Below, piece by piece: positions 1 to 10,417 of a stretch of 64,000 nt of DNA (position 1 is its first letter; every line of letters starts with the position of its first letter). Source of the stretch: Psychrobacter sp. BI730 (lineage in GTDB: Bacteria; Pseudomonadota; Gammaproteobacteria; Pseudomonadales; Moraxellaceae); contig NZ_JAATTV010000003.1 of NCBI RefSeq assembly GCF_013414195.1, positions 213,817-277,816 on the forward strand. The letters are read 5' to 3'. Under the pieces are notes generated by a model. That model had not been told where the DNA came from and did not search any database. It was given only the letters and a program-made list of their open reading frames with translations. The position numbers and the translations under genes were made by a program.

Positions 1-1151
1 TTCAGCACAGATATCAAAGAAGTGCCGTTGCTACTAACAGGGGTAAATAGCTCGAGATTTTGCTGGCTATTGGCATCGATAATCAAATAGTCATCACTAT
101 ACTCGACGATGAGTTGGTTCACTTGTGGCACGTGGCGTTGCTGAGTTTGACGCGCATAGTGGATAAGCGCAGCACAACTGGTTTGCGCAAGTGGAGCCTC
201 AGCAATACCTAATCCGTCCAGACGCTGGACTTCGAACTGCTGACAAAGCGTGTCACTGGCATGCTCACGATGAAAGTCATTGGCAGCGACTTCTATAATA
301 GGGCAGTCCAGATTTTGTCGTAACCACAGTAGCCACCCTGAATCAGTGCCATCAATACTGCCGCCAACGCTACCAATAAGCGCTTCGCTAATGATGCATT
401 CACTAGGCGCAAAACGCGCCAATACAGTAAGCATTTGAGTTTGCAGACCATCTATATCGTTTTTATCTGCTACCAATGTCTGGGTAGTCAGTGTACCCGC
501 GGCCAAATCCATCTGGCTAACGGCTGCTTGTAACGTCTGGCTATTGTCTTGCGTTTTCACAGTCGCAATATCGATGGCAACCACAGTCGGCGTATGATTA
601 GGTGCAATCAATGCATCATCAGTAATAGTACCTGCCGTAAGCGTCTTAACCACTTCACGGCGCATGATGCTACCAGCAGCAGATTTACTTTTGTCTTTCT
701 TTTGCTTGTCGCCCATTACAGGGTCATCGGGCTTATTATCAGTGTTACCAGTTGTTGATTCGTCAATTTGTTCGCATACGACTACTGTCTGACCAGCAGC
801 GATCAAGCGTGCCATATAGCTATCGGCTGCATGGAATGGCACACCCGCCATGGCTATCGTGTTGCCTGCTTTATCCGTACCACGGCGCGTCAATGTAATA
901 TCTAATATCTGCGCTGCTCGCTTGGCATCGTCAAAGAACAGCTCATAGAAGTCACCCATCCGGTACAAGAGCAATGCTTGTGGATAGTTGGCTTTCATGG
1001 TTAGATATTGCACCATCATCGGTGTATGGTCTGCTAGGTTGTAGACGGCATCGCCTATACTTAAGCAGTCAGAGCTCTCTTGTTTTGAAAAGGGTTTTTC
1101 CGATGAATTAGAATTTGACGACTGATTTTGTCCAGATGGTTTTACGGTCAT
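1..1151 (-). CDS. mutS: DNA mismatch repair protein MutS (N-terminal part, runs off window)
   Basis: MutS recognises mismatched or looped bases and starts methyl-directed repair with MutL. Only about the first 383 residues are present; the rest lies left of the window. After a polar leader of about 38 residues comes the hallmark mismatch-binding domain: [19 protein letters not shown], then [18 protein letters not shown], which carries the Phe-x-Glu mismatch wedge, and then the connector domain. ATG at 1151 is the first start in frame. The reading frame is open to the window edge with no frameshift. A Ser/Lys/Asp-rich stretch of about 28 residues (roughly bases 676-759) interrupts domain I after VVVCEQI, where E. 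coli MutS has only a short link. It is divergent from secA. Confidence 0.95.
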   Translation of the reverse strand, partial: MTVKPSGQNQSSNSNSSEKPFSKQESSDCLSIGDAVYNLADHTPMMVQYLTMKANYPQALLLYRMGDFYELFFDDAKRAAQILDITLTRRGTDKAGNTIAMAGVPFHAADSYMARLIAAGQTVVVCEQIDESTTGNTDNKPDDPVMGDKQKKDKSKSAAGSIMRREVVKTLTAGTITDDALIAPNHTPTVVAIDIATVKTQDNSQTLQAAVSQMDLAAGTLTTQTLVADKNDIDGLQTQMLTVLARFAPSECIISEALIGSVGGSIDGTDSGWLLWLRQNLDCPIIEVAANDFHREHASDTLCQQFEVQRLDGLGIAEAPLAQTSCAALIHYARQTQQRHVPQVNQLIVEYSDDYLIIDANSQQNLELFTPVSSNGTSLISVL

Positions 1152-1605
1152 GCAGAGTCTCTTATAGTGCTTTAATGAGTGGTAATGAGTATTTTATGAT
1201 AGGGGTGCTAAAGGGTTATTTGTCTTATATATGGGTTTGATAGATAGCTTTGGCTTTATCAATATGCCAGTTACTTATAGATAAATGGCTCCACGACAAA
1301 TTTTGAGCCAAGATGCAGTAGTAGCAAGCGTATAAAAATCAAAATGTGAAAAATAATAAAGTCGCTGAAAAAGCTAAGAAATTTAAGAAGGTATTCGCTA
1401 TTTTAACACGTCCTACTAGGTTTTTACTGTGGCAAATATCTACTCGCTGCCCTTGTATCCATCAGCGTCATAACCATATATAATGACGGCACACTTAATT
1501 GGGCGATACTAAATTAGGTAGTACTTAGTCGGGTGATGACAAGGCAGAGAGCTAAGCTTTGGCTAATGCGCACTAATTATCGAATATTCCATAGGTCAAA
1601 AAATT
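1152..1605. other. mutS-secA divergent intergenic region
   Basis: This 454-bp AT-rich region must hold the promoters of both divergent genes. I see no clear riboswitch, small ORF or secM-like gene, and I could not fix a promoter with confidence. The secA start is preceded by a weak AGG (around 1590). Confidence 0.5.
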
Positions 1606-4413
1606 ATGTTATCAAAGATTATAGGCAGTGTGGTTGGCACCAAAAATGACCGCGAATTAAAACGCATGCGTAAAGTGGTCAGCAAGATCAACGCACGAGA
1701 GGCTGAAATACAAGCCCTGTCTGATGAGCAACTACAACAAAAAACCGAAGAATTTAAAGCCAGACATCAAAAAGGCGAAAGCTTAGATGCATTATTGCCA
1801 GAAGCGTTTGCTGTCTGCCGCGAAGCATCATTACGTGTCAATGGTATGCGTCACTATGATGTGCAGCTGATCGGTGGTATCACTTTGCACGAAGGTAAAA
1901 TTGCTGAGATGAAAACTGGTGAAGGTAAAACCCTAATGGGAACCTTGGCCATGTATCTGAACGCAATTAGTGGTAAAGGCGTGCATTTGGTCACGGTCAA
2001 CGATTATTTGGCTGCGCGTGATGCTGAGCTAAACCGTCCGTTGTTTGGATTTTTGGGTATGACTGTTGGCGTGATTTACTCACAGCAGCCGCCACAAGAA
2101 AAAATCGAAGCTTATCAAGCCGACATTACCTATGGTACCAATAACGAATACGGTTTCGATTATCTGCGCGATAACATGGTCTTTAGTCTTGCTGAGAAAA
2201 AACAGCGCCCGCTAAACTTTTGTATCATCGATGAAATTGACTCAATCTTGATTGATGAAGCGCGTACGCCGCTGATTATCTCGGGTCAAGCCGAAGATTC
2301 CTCGCGTATGTATGCGCTGATTAATACCATTATTCCGGTGCTAATTCGTTCGAAAGACGAAGAAGCCAATAAGAACAACGAAGAAGAAGATTTTTGGATT
2401 GATGAGAAAAACCGTCAAATCGAGATTAGCGAAAAGGGTTATGAAAAAATCGAGCGCTTCTTAATCGAAGTGGGCGAGCTTGGTGAAAACGAAAGTTTAT
2501 ATAGCCCAAGCCGCTTGCCATTATTAGCGCACGTACAAGCCGCCATTCGTGCTCATCATGTGTTTGTCAAAAACGTGCATTACATTGTCGATGAAGGCGA
2601 AGTGGTCATCGTTGATGAAAATACAGGTCGTACCATGCCTGGTCGTCGCTGGTCAGAAGGCTTGCATCAAGCAGTAGAAGCGAAAGAAAACGTTGAAATT
2701 CAGGCAGAAAACCAAACGCTTGCCACCACGACATTCCAGAACTATTTCCGTCTATATGACAAGTTATCTGGCATGACAGGTACCGCTGATACCGAAGCTG
2801 CCGAGTTCAAATCTACTTACGATCTAGATGTCATCGTGATTCCAACGCATGAGCCAATTGCTCGTATCGATATGGATGACCAGATTTTCTTAACCAAGTT
2901 AGGCAAATACAAAGGCATCATTCGCGAAATTAAAGAAATTCAAGCCAAAGGCGCGCCAGTACTGGTTGGTACAGCGACGATTGAGGCTAGTGAAGAATTG
3001 TCTTACTTGCTTGACCAAGAAGGTGTTAAGCATAACGTCCTAAACGCCAAGCAGCATGAGCGTGAAGCAGAAATTATTGCACAGGCAGGTAGCCCAAAGT
3101 CAGTCACGATCGCCACCAACATGGCGGGCCGTGGTACGGATATTATCCTTGGTGGTAACTGGCAGTCGTTTATCGAAGATATCGATGCGGTGAGCCCAGA
3201 AGAGATGCAGCGTCTAAAATCTCAATGGCAAGTCAAACATGACCAAGTTGTAGCAGCTGGTGGTTTGCATATCATCGGCTCTGAGCGCCATGAGTCACGC
3301 CGTATCGATAACCAGCTACGTGGTCGTGCTGGTCGTCAGGGTGACCCTGGTATGTCACGCTTTTTCTTATCGCTCGAAGATGATCTGATGCGTATCTTCG
3401 CAGGCGATCGCGTGGTCAATATGATGCGTGCGATGGGCCTCAAAGAAGACGAAGCCATCGAACATAAAATGGTCTCTAAATCGATCGAAAACGCGCAAGG
3501 TAAAGTTGAGAGTCGCGATTTTGATGCTCGTAAAAACCTACTGAAATACGATGATGTTGCCAATGAGCAGCGTAAAGTTATCTACGGTCAGCGTGATGAT
3601 TTATTAGCAGAGATGGACTTATTAGAAGCCATCGAAGTGATGCATCATGAAGTATATAACGCGATGATCAATCAGTTTATTCCGCCTGGCTCTATTGATG
3701 ACCAGTGGAATATTGACGGCTTAGAAGACGAGTTAGAAGACGAGTTCAAAATCTCGATGCCGATTAATGATTGGTTAGATGAAGATCGTCGTCTGGATGA
3801 AGAAGGGCTGCGTGAGAAAATCGTTCAAACGGCGATAGATCGTTATCACAGTCGCCGTGAGCAGATGGGTGAAAAGGATGCCGCTCAGCTTGAGCGTCAT
3901 TTCATGCTACAGAGTCTAGATAAGCATTGGAAAGAGCACTTAACGCAGATGGATCAGCTACGTAAAGGTATTCATCTGCGGGGTTATGCACAGAAAAACC
4001 CTGAGCAGGAATATAAGCGTGAGTCGTTTGAATTGTTCCAGATGATGCTTGGTGCGATTAAGTCTGAGACCGTACAAGACTTGTCACGTGTACATATCCC
4101 AACCAAGGAAGAACTGGAAGCATTAGAAATTCAGCAACGTGAGAATGCTGCCCATATGCAAATGCAGTTTGAGCATGACGATGTAGATAACTTGGATAGC
4201 AATGCGAGTGGTTCAGCTGCCCAGCCGCAACCACAAAGCCGCAATCTAAACAGCGGTGCTGCGGCAGCTGGCGTTGGTGCTGGTGCTGCTATAGCAGGTA
4301 ACGGTAGTAATGCTAATGAACCAAACCCATATGCAGGTATGAATATCAGTCGTAATGCAGCGTGTCCTTGCGGATCAGGTCTTAAGTACAAGCAGTGTCA
4401 TGGTAAAATCTAG
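1606..4413 (+). CDS. secA: Preprotein translocase ATPase SecA
   Basis: SecA is the ATP-driven motor that pushes unfolded preproteins through SecYEG. The 935-residue product is of typical length (E. coli 901). It shows Walker A (MKTGEGKT, residues 102-109), the DEAD-type [20 protein letters not shown] segment, the preprotein cross-linking and helical scaffold regions, and the helicase C motif [10 protein letters not shown]. The C-terminus holds the zinc-binding SecB/phospholipid contact [13 protein letters not shown]. Between scaffold and zinc tail is a low-complexity linker rich in Gln, Asn, Ala and Gly (about residues 865-915), longer than in E. coli. A rho-independent terminator follows, so the gene is probably monocistronic. 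Confidence 0.98.
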   Translation: MLSKIIGSVVGTKNDRELKRMRKVVSKINAREAEIQALSDEQLQQKTEEFKARHQKGESLDALLPEAFAVCREASLRVNGMRHYDVQLIGGITLHEGKIAEMKTGEGKTLMGTLAMYLNAISGKGVHLVTVNDYLAARDAELNRPLFGFLGMTVGVIYSQQPPQEKIEAYQADITYGTNNEYGFDYLRDNMVFSLAEKKQRPLNFCIIDEIDSILIDEARTPLIISGQAEDSSRMYALINTIIPVLIRSKDEEANKNNEEEDFWIDEKNRQIEISEKGYEKIERFLIEVGELGENESLYSPSRLPLLAHVQAAIRAHHVFVKNVHYIVDEGEVVIVDENTGRTMPGRRWSEGLHQAVEAKENVEIQAENQTLATTTFQNYFRLYDKLSGMTGTADTEAAEFKSTYDLDVIVIPTHEPIARIDMDDQIFLTKLGKYKGIIREIKEIQAKGAPVLVGTATIEASEELSYLLDQEGVKHNVLNAKQHEREAEIIAQAGSPKSVTIATNMAGRGTDIILGGNWQSFIEDIDAVSPEEMQRLKSQWQVKHDQVVAAGGLHIIGSERHESRRIDNQLRGRAGRQGDPGMSRFFLSLEDDLMRIFAGDRVVNMMRAMGLKEDEAIEHKMVSKSIENAQGKVESRDFDARKNLLKYDDVANEQRKVIYGQRDDLLAEMDLLEAIEVMHHEVYNAMINQFIPPGSIDDQWNIDGLEDELEDEFKISMPINDWLDEDRRLDEEGLREKIVQTAIDRYHSRREQMGEKDAAQLERHFMLQSLDKHWKEHLTQMDQLRKGIHLRGYAQKNPEQEYKRESFELFQMMLGAIKSETVQDLSRVHIPTKEELEALEIQQRENAAHMQMQFEHDDVDNLDSNASGSAAQPQPQSRNLNSGAAAAGVGAGAAIAGNGSNANEPNPYAGMNISRNAACPCGSGLKYKQCHGKI

Positions 4414-4475
4414 TCGTTAGTCATAGCAAGTCATTAGCTATATATTGAACTGCTATTAAAGACAGCCTTCAGCTG

Positions 4476-4511
4476 AAAAAGCCCTTATCTTAAGTAGATA
4501 GGGGTTTTTTC
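4476..4511 (+). terminator. Terminator after secA
   Basis: The stem CCCTTATCT / AGATAGGGG with a short TAAG loop is preceded by an A run and followed by TTTTTT. It is a rho-independent terminator 62 bp after the secA stop. Confidence 0.85.
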
Positions 4512-4654
4512 ATATCTGTTAAATAACTTATGCAAACTTAAAACTTGCTAGACTAAGACCAATAAACACTTTGTATTGATTACTTACAAATTCAGCATAG
4601 GCGTGAATTTATGGACACGCTATAGTGTTTAACATATTTATTTGGGAGAGTGTC

Positions 4655-5188
4655 ATGAGTGTAGAATTCTTAAAAAAAGTACGCAGCTCAGTAGTTTTAT
4701 CAAGTTTATTGGCTGCCGCCTTGACGGTCAGTGCTTGTCAGCAACAGGCAGAGCCAGAGTCGGGAATGGAAGACGGTGCTAATACAGAAGAGTCTGTTCC
4801 AATGTCAGCGGAGCCTGCTGAACCTAGTGATGTCGTCGTCGATACCGAAGACGCTTCACTTAACGAAGTAGAAGGTGATACCACCGCTTCAGTAAACAGC
4901 GGCGTGATGCAGATGTCATATCTATGTACCCCTGAACTAAAAGTTGAGGCGACTTATAAAGAAGATGCCAATCAAGTTGTTGTCGCAACCGACATGGGTA
5001 CAATAACGTTGAACCAGACCAATGAAGGTAGTAATCCTGAAGTGTTTGAAGTGGCGACCGCAATTGATGGTGGTCAAGGATTCACACAATGGCGCGTAGG
5101 GCATGAAGCTCGTAAAACTGGCGTTATGCGTACTGCGGGTGCAGATGAGTCAAATGTTAATACATTCGAGTGTAATGAAGCTTCGTAA
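4655..5188 (+). CDS. Putative lipoprotein with MliC-like C-terminal domain
   Basis: The predicted product is a 177-residue secreted lipoprotein. The start is set at ATG 4655 because GGGAGAG lies 5-10 nt upstream; an upstream GTG (4625) lacks a ribosome site. The N-terminus has Lys/Arg, a hydrophobic core and a lipobox ending VSAC with Cys28. An acidic, Glu/Ser-rich linker follows. The C-terminal 90 residues begin MSYLCTPELKVEATY and end NTFEC, two cysteines spaced as in the MliC/PliC family of periplasmic C-type lysozyme inhibitors. Similarity to that family rests on this pattern (YxC..VxxxY...C) and is moderate, so the inhibitor function is an inference. It is flanked by terminators, so it is probably transcribed alone. 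Confidence 0.65.
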   Translation: MSVEFLKKVRSSVVLSSLLAAALTVSACQQQAEPESGMEDGANTEESVPMSAEPAEPSDVVVDTEDASLNEVEGDTTASVNSGVMQMSYLCTPELKVEATYKEDANQVVVATDMGTITLNQTNEGSNPEVFEVATAIDGGQGFTQWRVGHEARKTGVMRTAGADESNVNTFECNEAS

Positions 5189-5221
5189 TTTGTCTTCAAT
5201 ATTTAGTAAGTGATAGGCATT

Positions 5222-5254
5222 AAAAAAGCAACGCTAAGATAGCGTTGCTTTTTT
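5222..5254 (+). terminator. Terminator after the lipoprotein gene
   Basis: The stem AAGCAACGCTA / TAGCGTTGCTT with a short loop is flanked by A and T runs. It could act in both directions and so may also serve the minus-strand gene to its right. Confidence 0.85.
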
Positions 5255-5312
5255 ATGTTGTGAAATAATCTTTATCAATCATACAATTTCGTAGTGGCTA
5301 AACTATCAGCGC

Positions 5313-5879
5313 TTATTTTAACGGAGTTGTATCAGAACCATGAGCCAACAGACCTTCTTCAGTCACATCTAACTCTTCATGCTTGAGCTCTACTTGAATG
5401 CTATCAGTATGCACATGGGTGCTTTTGTTAATTTCGATATCTTGAATAGCGTAGGTGTCTTTGGTAATAGTAGCCACTTGGCGAGATAGCACAATATCAA
5501 TCGGTTCATCGCCAATCTCTATTTGTTTACCATTAATGGTCACTACAGCTTTGCTATCCAAAGAAGGCTCGACGTGGCGCAATATATCTTTTTCATCATA
5601 GTTACCAGAGAGTAAATCTTGGCTTTCTGCGTCATGATAATCAGTACGAATGGTGATATATTCTTCTACCAACTCAATTGGCACTTCAACAGTCTTAGTA
5701 CGTGAATGCTTGGTGACGGTTACTTTACCCACATCTAAGCGTTCTTTGTTAATGACAGGACGCTCTTCTAATAGCTCTAAGTGTCCAACATTGACGGTAT
5801 TATTCGTCTGCTTCGTTGAGATATTTTGTTCTTTATCCAAGTCATCTTGGTAAAGGCTGTTTCCATTTTCAGTAGTCAT
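5313..5879 (-). CDS. DUF2382 (YsnF/AvaK-type) domain protein
   Basis: This is an acidic, cytoplasmic-looking protein of 188 residues, with no signal peptide or membrane segment. The segment LELLEERPVINKERLDVGKVTV matches the start of DUF2382, the YsnF/AvaK stress-response domain. A second half-repeat ends in VELKHEELDVTEEG. The domain is associated with general stress proteins in Gram-positives and with desiccation- or akinete-linked proteins in cyanobacteria; its biochemical role is unknown. AAGGAAC precedes the ATG. The gene lies downstream of a paralogue on the same strand (6123-6971), but a terminator separates the two, so they probably have separate promoters. Confidence 0.85.
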   Translation of the reverse strand: MTTENGNSLYQDDLDKEQNISTKQTNNTVNVGHLELLEERPVINKERLDVGKVTVTKHSRTKTVEVPIELVEEYITIRTDYHDAESQDLLSGNYDEKDILRHVEPSLDSKAVVTINGKQIEIGDEPIDIVLSRQVATITKDTYAIQDIEINKSTHVHTDSIQVELKHEELDVTEEGLLAHGSDTTPLK

Positions 5880-6000
5880 TGTTGTTCCTTTATAATTATA
5901 AAGTGATGAGTTTTCAACAATCTAAAACGTTATATGCCAACTACATATATTAACTAGCTACATTGAATACTATAAACCATTCGCTCATGTTATGAATACA

Positions 6001-6029
6001 AAAAAGACCAGAGACATGCTCTGATCTTA
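6001..6029 (-). terminator. Terminator after the PRC-barrel gene
   Basis: On the minus strand, AGATCAGAG and CTCTGGTCT pair around a 5-nt loop and are followed by a T run. It separates the two DUF2382 genes. Confidence 0.75.
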
Positions 6030-6122
6030 ATGGCCAAACATATGAGTTTAGCTGATTATTACTATCATATTTAACTGACGATATAGGAAATTTACGTCAT
6101 TAAACTATGACTTATTAGCATA

Positions 6123-6971
6123 TTACATGCCACGAGCACGGCGTACATCTTCTGCTGTGATACCATCACGGTCTACTAAGTTACCTTCACGGTCAACCAC
6201 GTTGCCGTCACCATCAACATCTAGCTCTTCGCGTTGAATGGTCTCAACCACAGTTTCAGTGTGATGATCGGTCGTCTTGCCAACATTTACTTCTTCAGAA
6301 ACATAGGTTTCTTTGCTGACGCGAGCACGTTCGGCCTGTAGCTCAACTTCAACTGTTTCAGTAGCATCGAGATCACCAATACGACGATCTGTTGGGCGAT
6401 CTACGCTAGTACGTTGGATATTGGCATGTTCTTCTTCTAGATCTACATCGACATTGCGCTCTTCAGTAACGACATGCTTACCTACTTTTACTAGACCAGC
6501 AACGATACGGTCTTTGTTTACCGTTAAACGCTCTTCTAATAACTCTAATGTATTTGGTGCATCATAAGAGTGGTCTGCAATATCGACGCGATCTTCTACA
6601 GGGAGTGTATCAGCAGTAAATGCTTGACGATCTCTTTCGTACTGCTCTTTATAGCTGTATTGATAATCGTGATCGTATACTTCCATGGCTTCTACTTGTG
6701 TTTTGGTCAAGCTATCAAAGAAGACATCATCACCAACGATACGGGCTAAACCTGCTGGTACCAGTACTTCTTTTGAACTAAACCAGCCGCCTGCATCTAC
6801 GATTAAGTAACGAATACGACCAGTAGTGTCTTCTACTAAGGCACCTTCGATTTTACCGATTTTTTCTTCATTGATACCGTAAGCAGTTTTGTGCGTTGGG
6901 TCATAATAGTCATCACCAATTAAGTCTTGATGAGTAGCTTGAATATCTTTTAAACGGATTAGTTGACTCAT
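6123..6971 (-). CDS. PRC-barrel and DUF2382 domain protein
   Basis: This is a 282-residue protein with two recognisable parts. Residues about 18-85 form a PRC barrel (KIGKIEGALVEDTTGRIRY, then SSKEVLVPAGLARI), a small beta-barrel found in photosynthetic reaction centre H subunits, RimM and many stress proteins. Residues about 140-260 are DUF2382 (TLELLEERLTVNKDRIVAG and a later VELQAERARVSKETYV repeat). AAGGAAT lies before the ATG. It is very acidic and lacks membrane segments. Together with its neighbour at 5313-5879 it forms a paralogous pair, most likely a general-stress module. That role is inferred from the families and not demonstrated. Confidence 0.88.
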   Translation of the reverse strand: MSQLIRLKDIQATHQDLIGDDYYDPTHKTAYGINEEKIGKIEGALVEDTTGRIRYLIVDAGGWFSSKEVLVPAGLARIVGDDVFFDSLTKTQVEAMEVYDHDYQYSYKEQYERDRQAFTADTLPVEDRVDIADHSYDAPNTLELLEERLTVNKDRIVAGLVKVGKHVVTEERNVDVDLEEEHANIQRTSVDRPTDRRIGDLDATETVEVELQAERARVSKETYVSEEVNVGKTTDHHTETVVETIQREELDVDGDGNVVDREGNLVDRDGITAEDVRRARGM

Positions 6972-7369
6972 TGTTATATTCCTTTTTTGCGAGTTTATTT
7001 TTTATAATGTAATGGTTGATGTTGTTATTAATTTTTAGTAGAACCGTATTTATTACAGTTAATGGTAAGCCAAATGAATAGCTTCCCTATCAACTTGTAG
7101 CTATCCTAACACCGTGATTTTTGATGAGATATATAAGCAAGGTAGCAAAGTGTGCACTTGCAGTAATTGCGTGTAATAGGCTGTAAGTGGCATAACATAG
7201 GAGGGGGTAGAAGTTAACGAGTCTTTACACAGAGTAATATTCAACATTCATCGAAAGAAAGCAGACACAAAAAAACCGCATTACCATTAGCAATGCGGTT
7301 TCTCAATAAGCAATAATTATCTAAGTATTATTCAGCTAACTTACTTTAAGTCAGTTAGACCTGCTTTAT
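6972..7369. other. Intergenic region upstream of the PRC-barrel gene
   Basis: This 398-bp region must contain the promoter of the minus-strand PRC-barrel gene. It also carries the thiolase terminator at its right side. I see no ORF or RNA structure of note. Confidence 0.5.
7269..7302 (-). terminator. Terminator after the thiolase gene
   Basis: The perfect 10-bp stem AAACCGCATT / AATGCGGTTT has a 9-nt loop and is followed on the minus strand by a T run. Confidence 0.85.
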
Positions 7370-8551
7370 TTAAGCAAGTTCAATAGCAACAGCTACCGCT
7401 TCACCACCACCGATACATAGCGTTGCGATACCTTTTTTGCCACCAGTACGTTTTAGAGAGTTGATAAGCGTAATTAGAATACGAGCACCTGAACAGCCTA
7501 CTGGATGACCAAGGGCACATGCACCGCCTTCGATATTTACTTTGGCATGATCAAGTTTCAGCTCGTCCATTGCAGCCATAGTAACCATCGCAAAGGCTTC
7601 ATTGATTTCCCATAGATCTACATCATCTACTGACCAACCAGCACTTGATAGTACTTTTTCAATGGCACCGATTGGCGCAATGGTGAACTCGCTTGGGTGA
7701 CGTGAGTTTGAGGCAGTAGCAACAATGCGAGCTTGATAATCAAGGCCTTCAGCTTTCGCTTGTGACTCTTTCATTACTACGACGGCTGCAGCACCGTCTG
7801 AGATTGAGCTAGCGTTTGCAGCAGTAATCGTACCGTCTTTAGCAAATGCTGGACGTAAAGTAGGAATGCGATCAGCATTAGCAAGGGCAGGTTGCTCATC
7901 GGTATCAACAGTTTGCTCGCCTTTGCGCGTTGCAAACGTAACAGGCTCGATCTCATCTTTAAAATGGTTGTCTTTGATAGCAGTCAGCGCACGGTTCAAT
8001 GACTCAATAGCAAACTCATCCATCTGCTCACGTGTATAGCCTTTTTCATCAGCCATTTCTTGAGCAAACATACCCATTAGCTTACCAGTATCAGCATCTT
8101 CTAGGCCATCTAAGAACATATGATCTTTGACTTCTTTGTGACCCATACGATAGCCGCCACGTGAACCTGGCATGATATACGGTGCATTGGTCATTGATTC
8201 CATGCCACCTGCAACAGCGACGTTGAAGCTGCCCGCTTTAATACCATCATGCGCTTGCATCACTGCTTTTAGGCCTGAACCACAAAGCTTATTGATTGTG
8301 ACAGCACCAGTCGCATCCGGTAGACCTGCTTTACGCATGGCTTGACGGGCAGGGCCTTGACCCAGACCTGCCGTCAAGATACAACCCATAATGACTTCAT
8401 CGACACTGTCAGCGCTAACACCTGAGCGTTCAACAGCAGCTTTGATAGCGGCGGCGCCCAGCTCGGTAGCACTCATGTCTTTTAGTGAGCCTTGAAAGCC
8501 ACCCATTGGTGTACGTGCGCCGTTTAGGATTACAATTGCATCATTTGACAT
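7370..8551 (-). CDS. Acetyl-CoA C-acetyltransferase (thiolase)
   Basis: The enzyme condenses two acetyl-CoA to acetoacetyl-CoA, or runs the reverse thiolysis, in ketone body, butanoate or polyhydroxybutyrate metabolism. The 393 residues match the biosynthetic thiolase family (AtoB/PhaA type). The acyl-accepting Cys90 lies in INKLCGSGLKAV. The NEAFA motif is present, His349 lies in GGACALGHPVGCSGARI, and the proton-abstracting Cys379 lies in CIGGG. GGAATAA precedes the ATG. No phaB, phaC or beta-oxidation partner is adjacent, so the pathway cannot be assigned from context. It ends at its own terminator; hom lies upstream in the same orientation with a 109-bp gap. Confidence 0.95.
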   Translation of the reverse strand: MSNDAIVILNGARTPMGGFQGSLKDMSATELGAAAIKAAVERSGVSADSVDEVIMGCILTAGLGQGPARQAMRKAGLPDATGAVTINKLCGSGLKAVMQAHDGIKAGSFNVAVAGGMESMTNAPYIMPGSRGGYRMGHKEVKDHMFLDGLEDADTGKLMGMFAQEMADEKGYTREQMDEFAIESLNRALTAIKDNHFKDEIEPVTFATRKGEQTVDTDEQPALANADRIPTLRPAFAKDGTITAANASSISDGAAAVVVMKESQAKAEGLDYQARIVATASNSRHPSEFTIAPIGAIEKVLSSAGWSVDDVDLWEINEAFAMVTMAAMDELKLDHAKVNIEGGACALGHPVGCSGARILITLINSLKRTGGKKGIATLCIGGGEAVAVAIELA

Positions 8552-8660
8552 CGTTATTATTCCTTGTTGTGCGTTTTGATTAAGTATCTACCAAGAAATC
8601 AGATGCCGATTGGCTAGCTTTTGCTTATATTATAAGCATCTGTCTTCTTCAGTATGTGGT

Positions 8661-10001
8661 TTATGCTAGCTCATCTAATCGTATGCGTACCACTTTATCA
8701 GTAATGGTCTCTAACTTTTCAATTTTTTCGATAGCAAGATTCATCTGACTCTCGACCACAGGTAGCGTCAGAATAATCACTGGCACTTGACCTACTTTAT
8801 GCGCAGGCTTTTGCAAGATTGCATCAATATTGATACCGGCATCACTTAGGATGCGCGTGATATCTGCCAGTACGCCTGGGCTATCATAAGCATGCACACG
8901 CAAATAATATCCAGTTACCATCTGATCAGCACGCAATATAGGTGTGTCTGATAGCTGCTCAGGGATAAATGCTAAATGCGGGACATGATGTCCAGTGTTG
9001 CTCTGATCGTCGCGGTCTTTACTACCCAGTACACGAACCAAATCCATGACATCGGCCATCACTGCAGAAGCAGTTGCACCAGCACCAGCACCATCGCCGC
9101 AATAGAGCGTCTGACCAAGTGGATGTGAGTTGACCAATACTGCGTTTTTTACACCATTGACGTTCGCCAATAGCGCATCTTGTGGAATAAGTGTCGGGTG
9201 TACTCGTAGTTCGACCCCTGCGTCACCATCGTTTTCACTATCTCGGCGTACGGCAAACCCTAAATGCTTGATACGGTAGCCAAGTTCTTCGGCATAGTTC
9301 ACGTCTTGCAGGGTAATACCAGTAATACCTTCACAGTAAACTTTATCAAACTGTAGCGGGATACCAAAAGCGATAGAGGCGAGTAGCGCCAATTTATGAG
9401 CGGCATCAATACCTTCGACATCAAAAGTAGGATCTGCTTCTGCGTAACCTAACTCTTGTGCTTCGCTCAATACGTCGGTAAAAGGACGGCCCTTATCACG
9501 CATTTCGGTCATGATAAAGTTACCAGTACCGTTGATGATACCCGCGAGCCAGTCGATTTTGTTGGCGGCCAGTGCTTCACGCATTACCTTAATAATTGGA
9601 ATACCGCCTGCTACCGCTGCTTCATAAGCAACGTGTACATTGTTTTCTTCAGCGAAGGCAAAAATCTCATTACCGTGTTCAGCGAGTAGAGCCTTGTTTG
9701 CCGTGACCACATGCTTGCCGTTTTTGATGGCCTGCATAATGACGTCTTTGGCTAAGGTGGTACCACCAATCACTTCGATAACAATATCGACGTTGTCGCT
9801 TGCGGCAATTGCCATCAGATCGCTGTTTTGCATGATATTGGTATCAATATCATCACGCTGACGACGTGTACCGACTTCGGTAATAATAATGTCGCGTCCG
9901 CTACGGCGTTTTAGCTCATTTAAATTGTCATTGATCAGATTGATCACGCCCGTTCCGACGGTGCCCAGACCAAGTATCGCTAGTTTGATGGAATTACTCA
10001 C
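8661..10001 (-). CDS. hom: Homoserine dehydrogenase
   Basis: It reduces aspartate-4-semialdehyde to homoserine, the branch step to threonine and methionine. The 446-residue form has an N-terminal Rossmann domain (GLGTVGTGVINLI, near residues 11-24), the catalytic segment with GIINGTGNFIMTEM and YAEADPTFDVEGIDAAHK, and a C-terminal ACT domain (about residues 365-440, YYLRVHAYDSPGVLADITRIL) expected to bind threonine. The start is GTG at 10001, with AGGA about 7 nt upstream. In Pseudomonas and Acinetobacter it commonly lies between dsbC and thrC. Here dsbC is upstream across a 416-bp gap, but thrC is absent and a thiolase follows. Confidence 0.97.
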   Translation of the reverse strand: MSNSIKLAILGLGTVGTGVINLINDNLNELKRRSGRDIIITEVGTRRQRDDIDTNIMQNSDLMAIAASDNVDIVIEVIGGTTLAKDVIMQAIKNGKHVVTANKALLAEHGNEIFAFAEENNVHVAYEAAVAGGIPIIKVMREALAANKIDWLAGIINGTGNFIMTEMRDKGRPFTDVLSEAQELGYAEADPTFDVEGIDAAHKLALLASIAFGIPLQFDKVYCEGITGITLQDVNYAEELGYRIKHLGFAVRRDSENDGDAGVELRVHPTLIPQDALLANVNGVKNAVLVNSHPLGQTLYCGDGAGAGATASAVMADVMDLVRVLGSKDRDDQSNTGHHVPHLAFIPEQLSDTPILRADQMVTGYYLRVHAYDSPGVLADITRILSDAGINIDAILQKPAHKVGQVPVIILTLPVVESQMNLAIEKIEKLETITDKVVRIRLDELA

Positions 10002-10417
10002 AGTATCCTCAAGAGGTTAAATATAATGAAGTCAGTATAAGCGGTGACAGTGTCAAATGAGTCTGCGACATCAAACATAACGTCTGTGCGCATTGCCTAG
10101 TACTGCCTGCCTATCTACTTCATCATAGTTGAATAAAAAAAGCTCAAATAAAAGGGGTGTTGCTCATTTTGCATCGCGCTTTATCGTATCATACCGACAA
10201 GGCATTGTGACGTCTATACAATCTCATAAAGAGGAATGCTCTAAAGGCTAATACCATAAAAGCCAATGTTATAAAGACAACGTCATCAAGGTTATATCAG
10301 CTTACGATTATAAAAAAGCAGTAGCTTCAATCTTGTTTGGCATATGTATATATCATTTATGCTTGATTGCCAATATTAGTTGTTAATATGAGTAACTAAT
10401 ACTGGTAACTCAAATGA
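10002..10417. other. dsbC-hom intergenic region
   Basis: This is a 416-bp gap between two same-strand genes that are often closer in relatives. It has no credible ORF, and no terminator with a T run is visible after dsbC. It probably holds a hom promoter. Confidence 0.45.
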
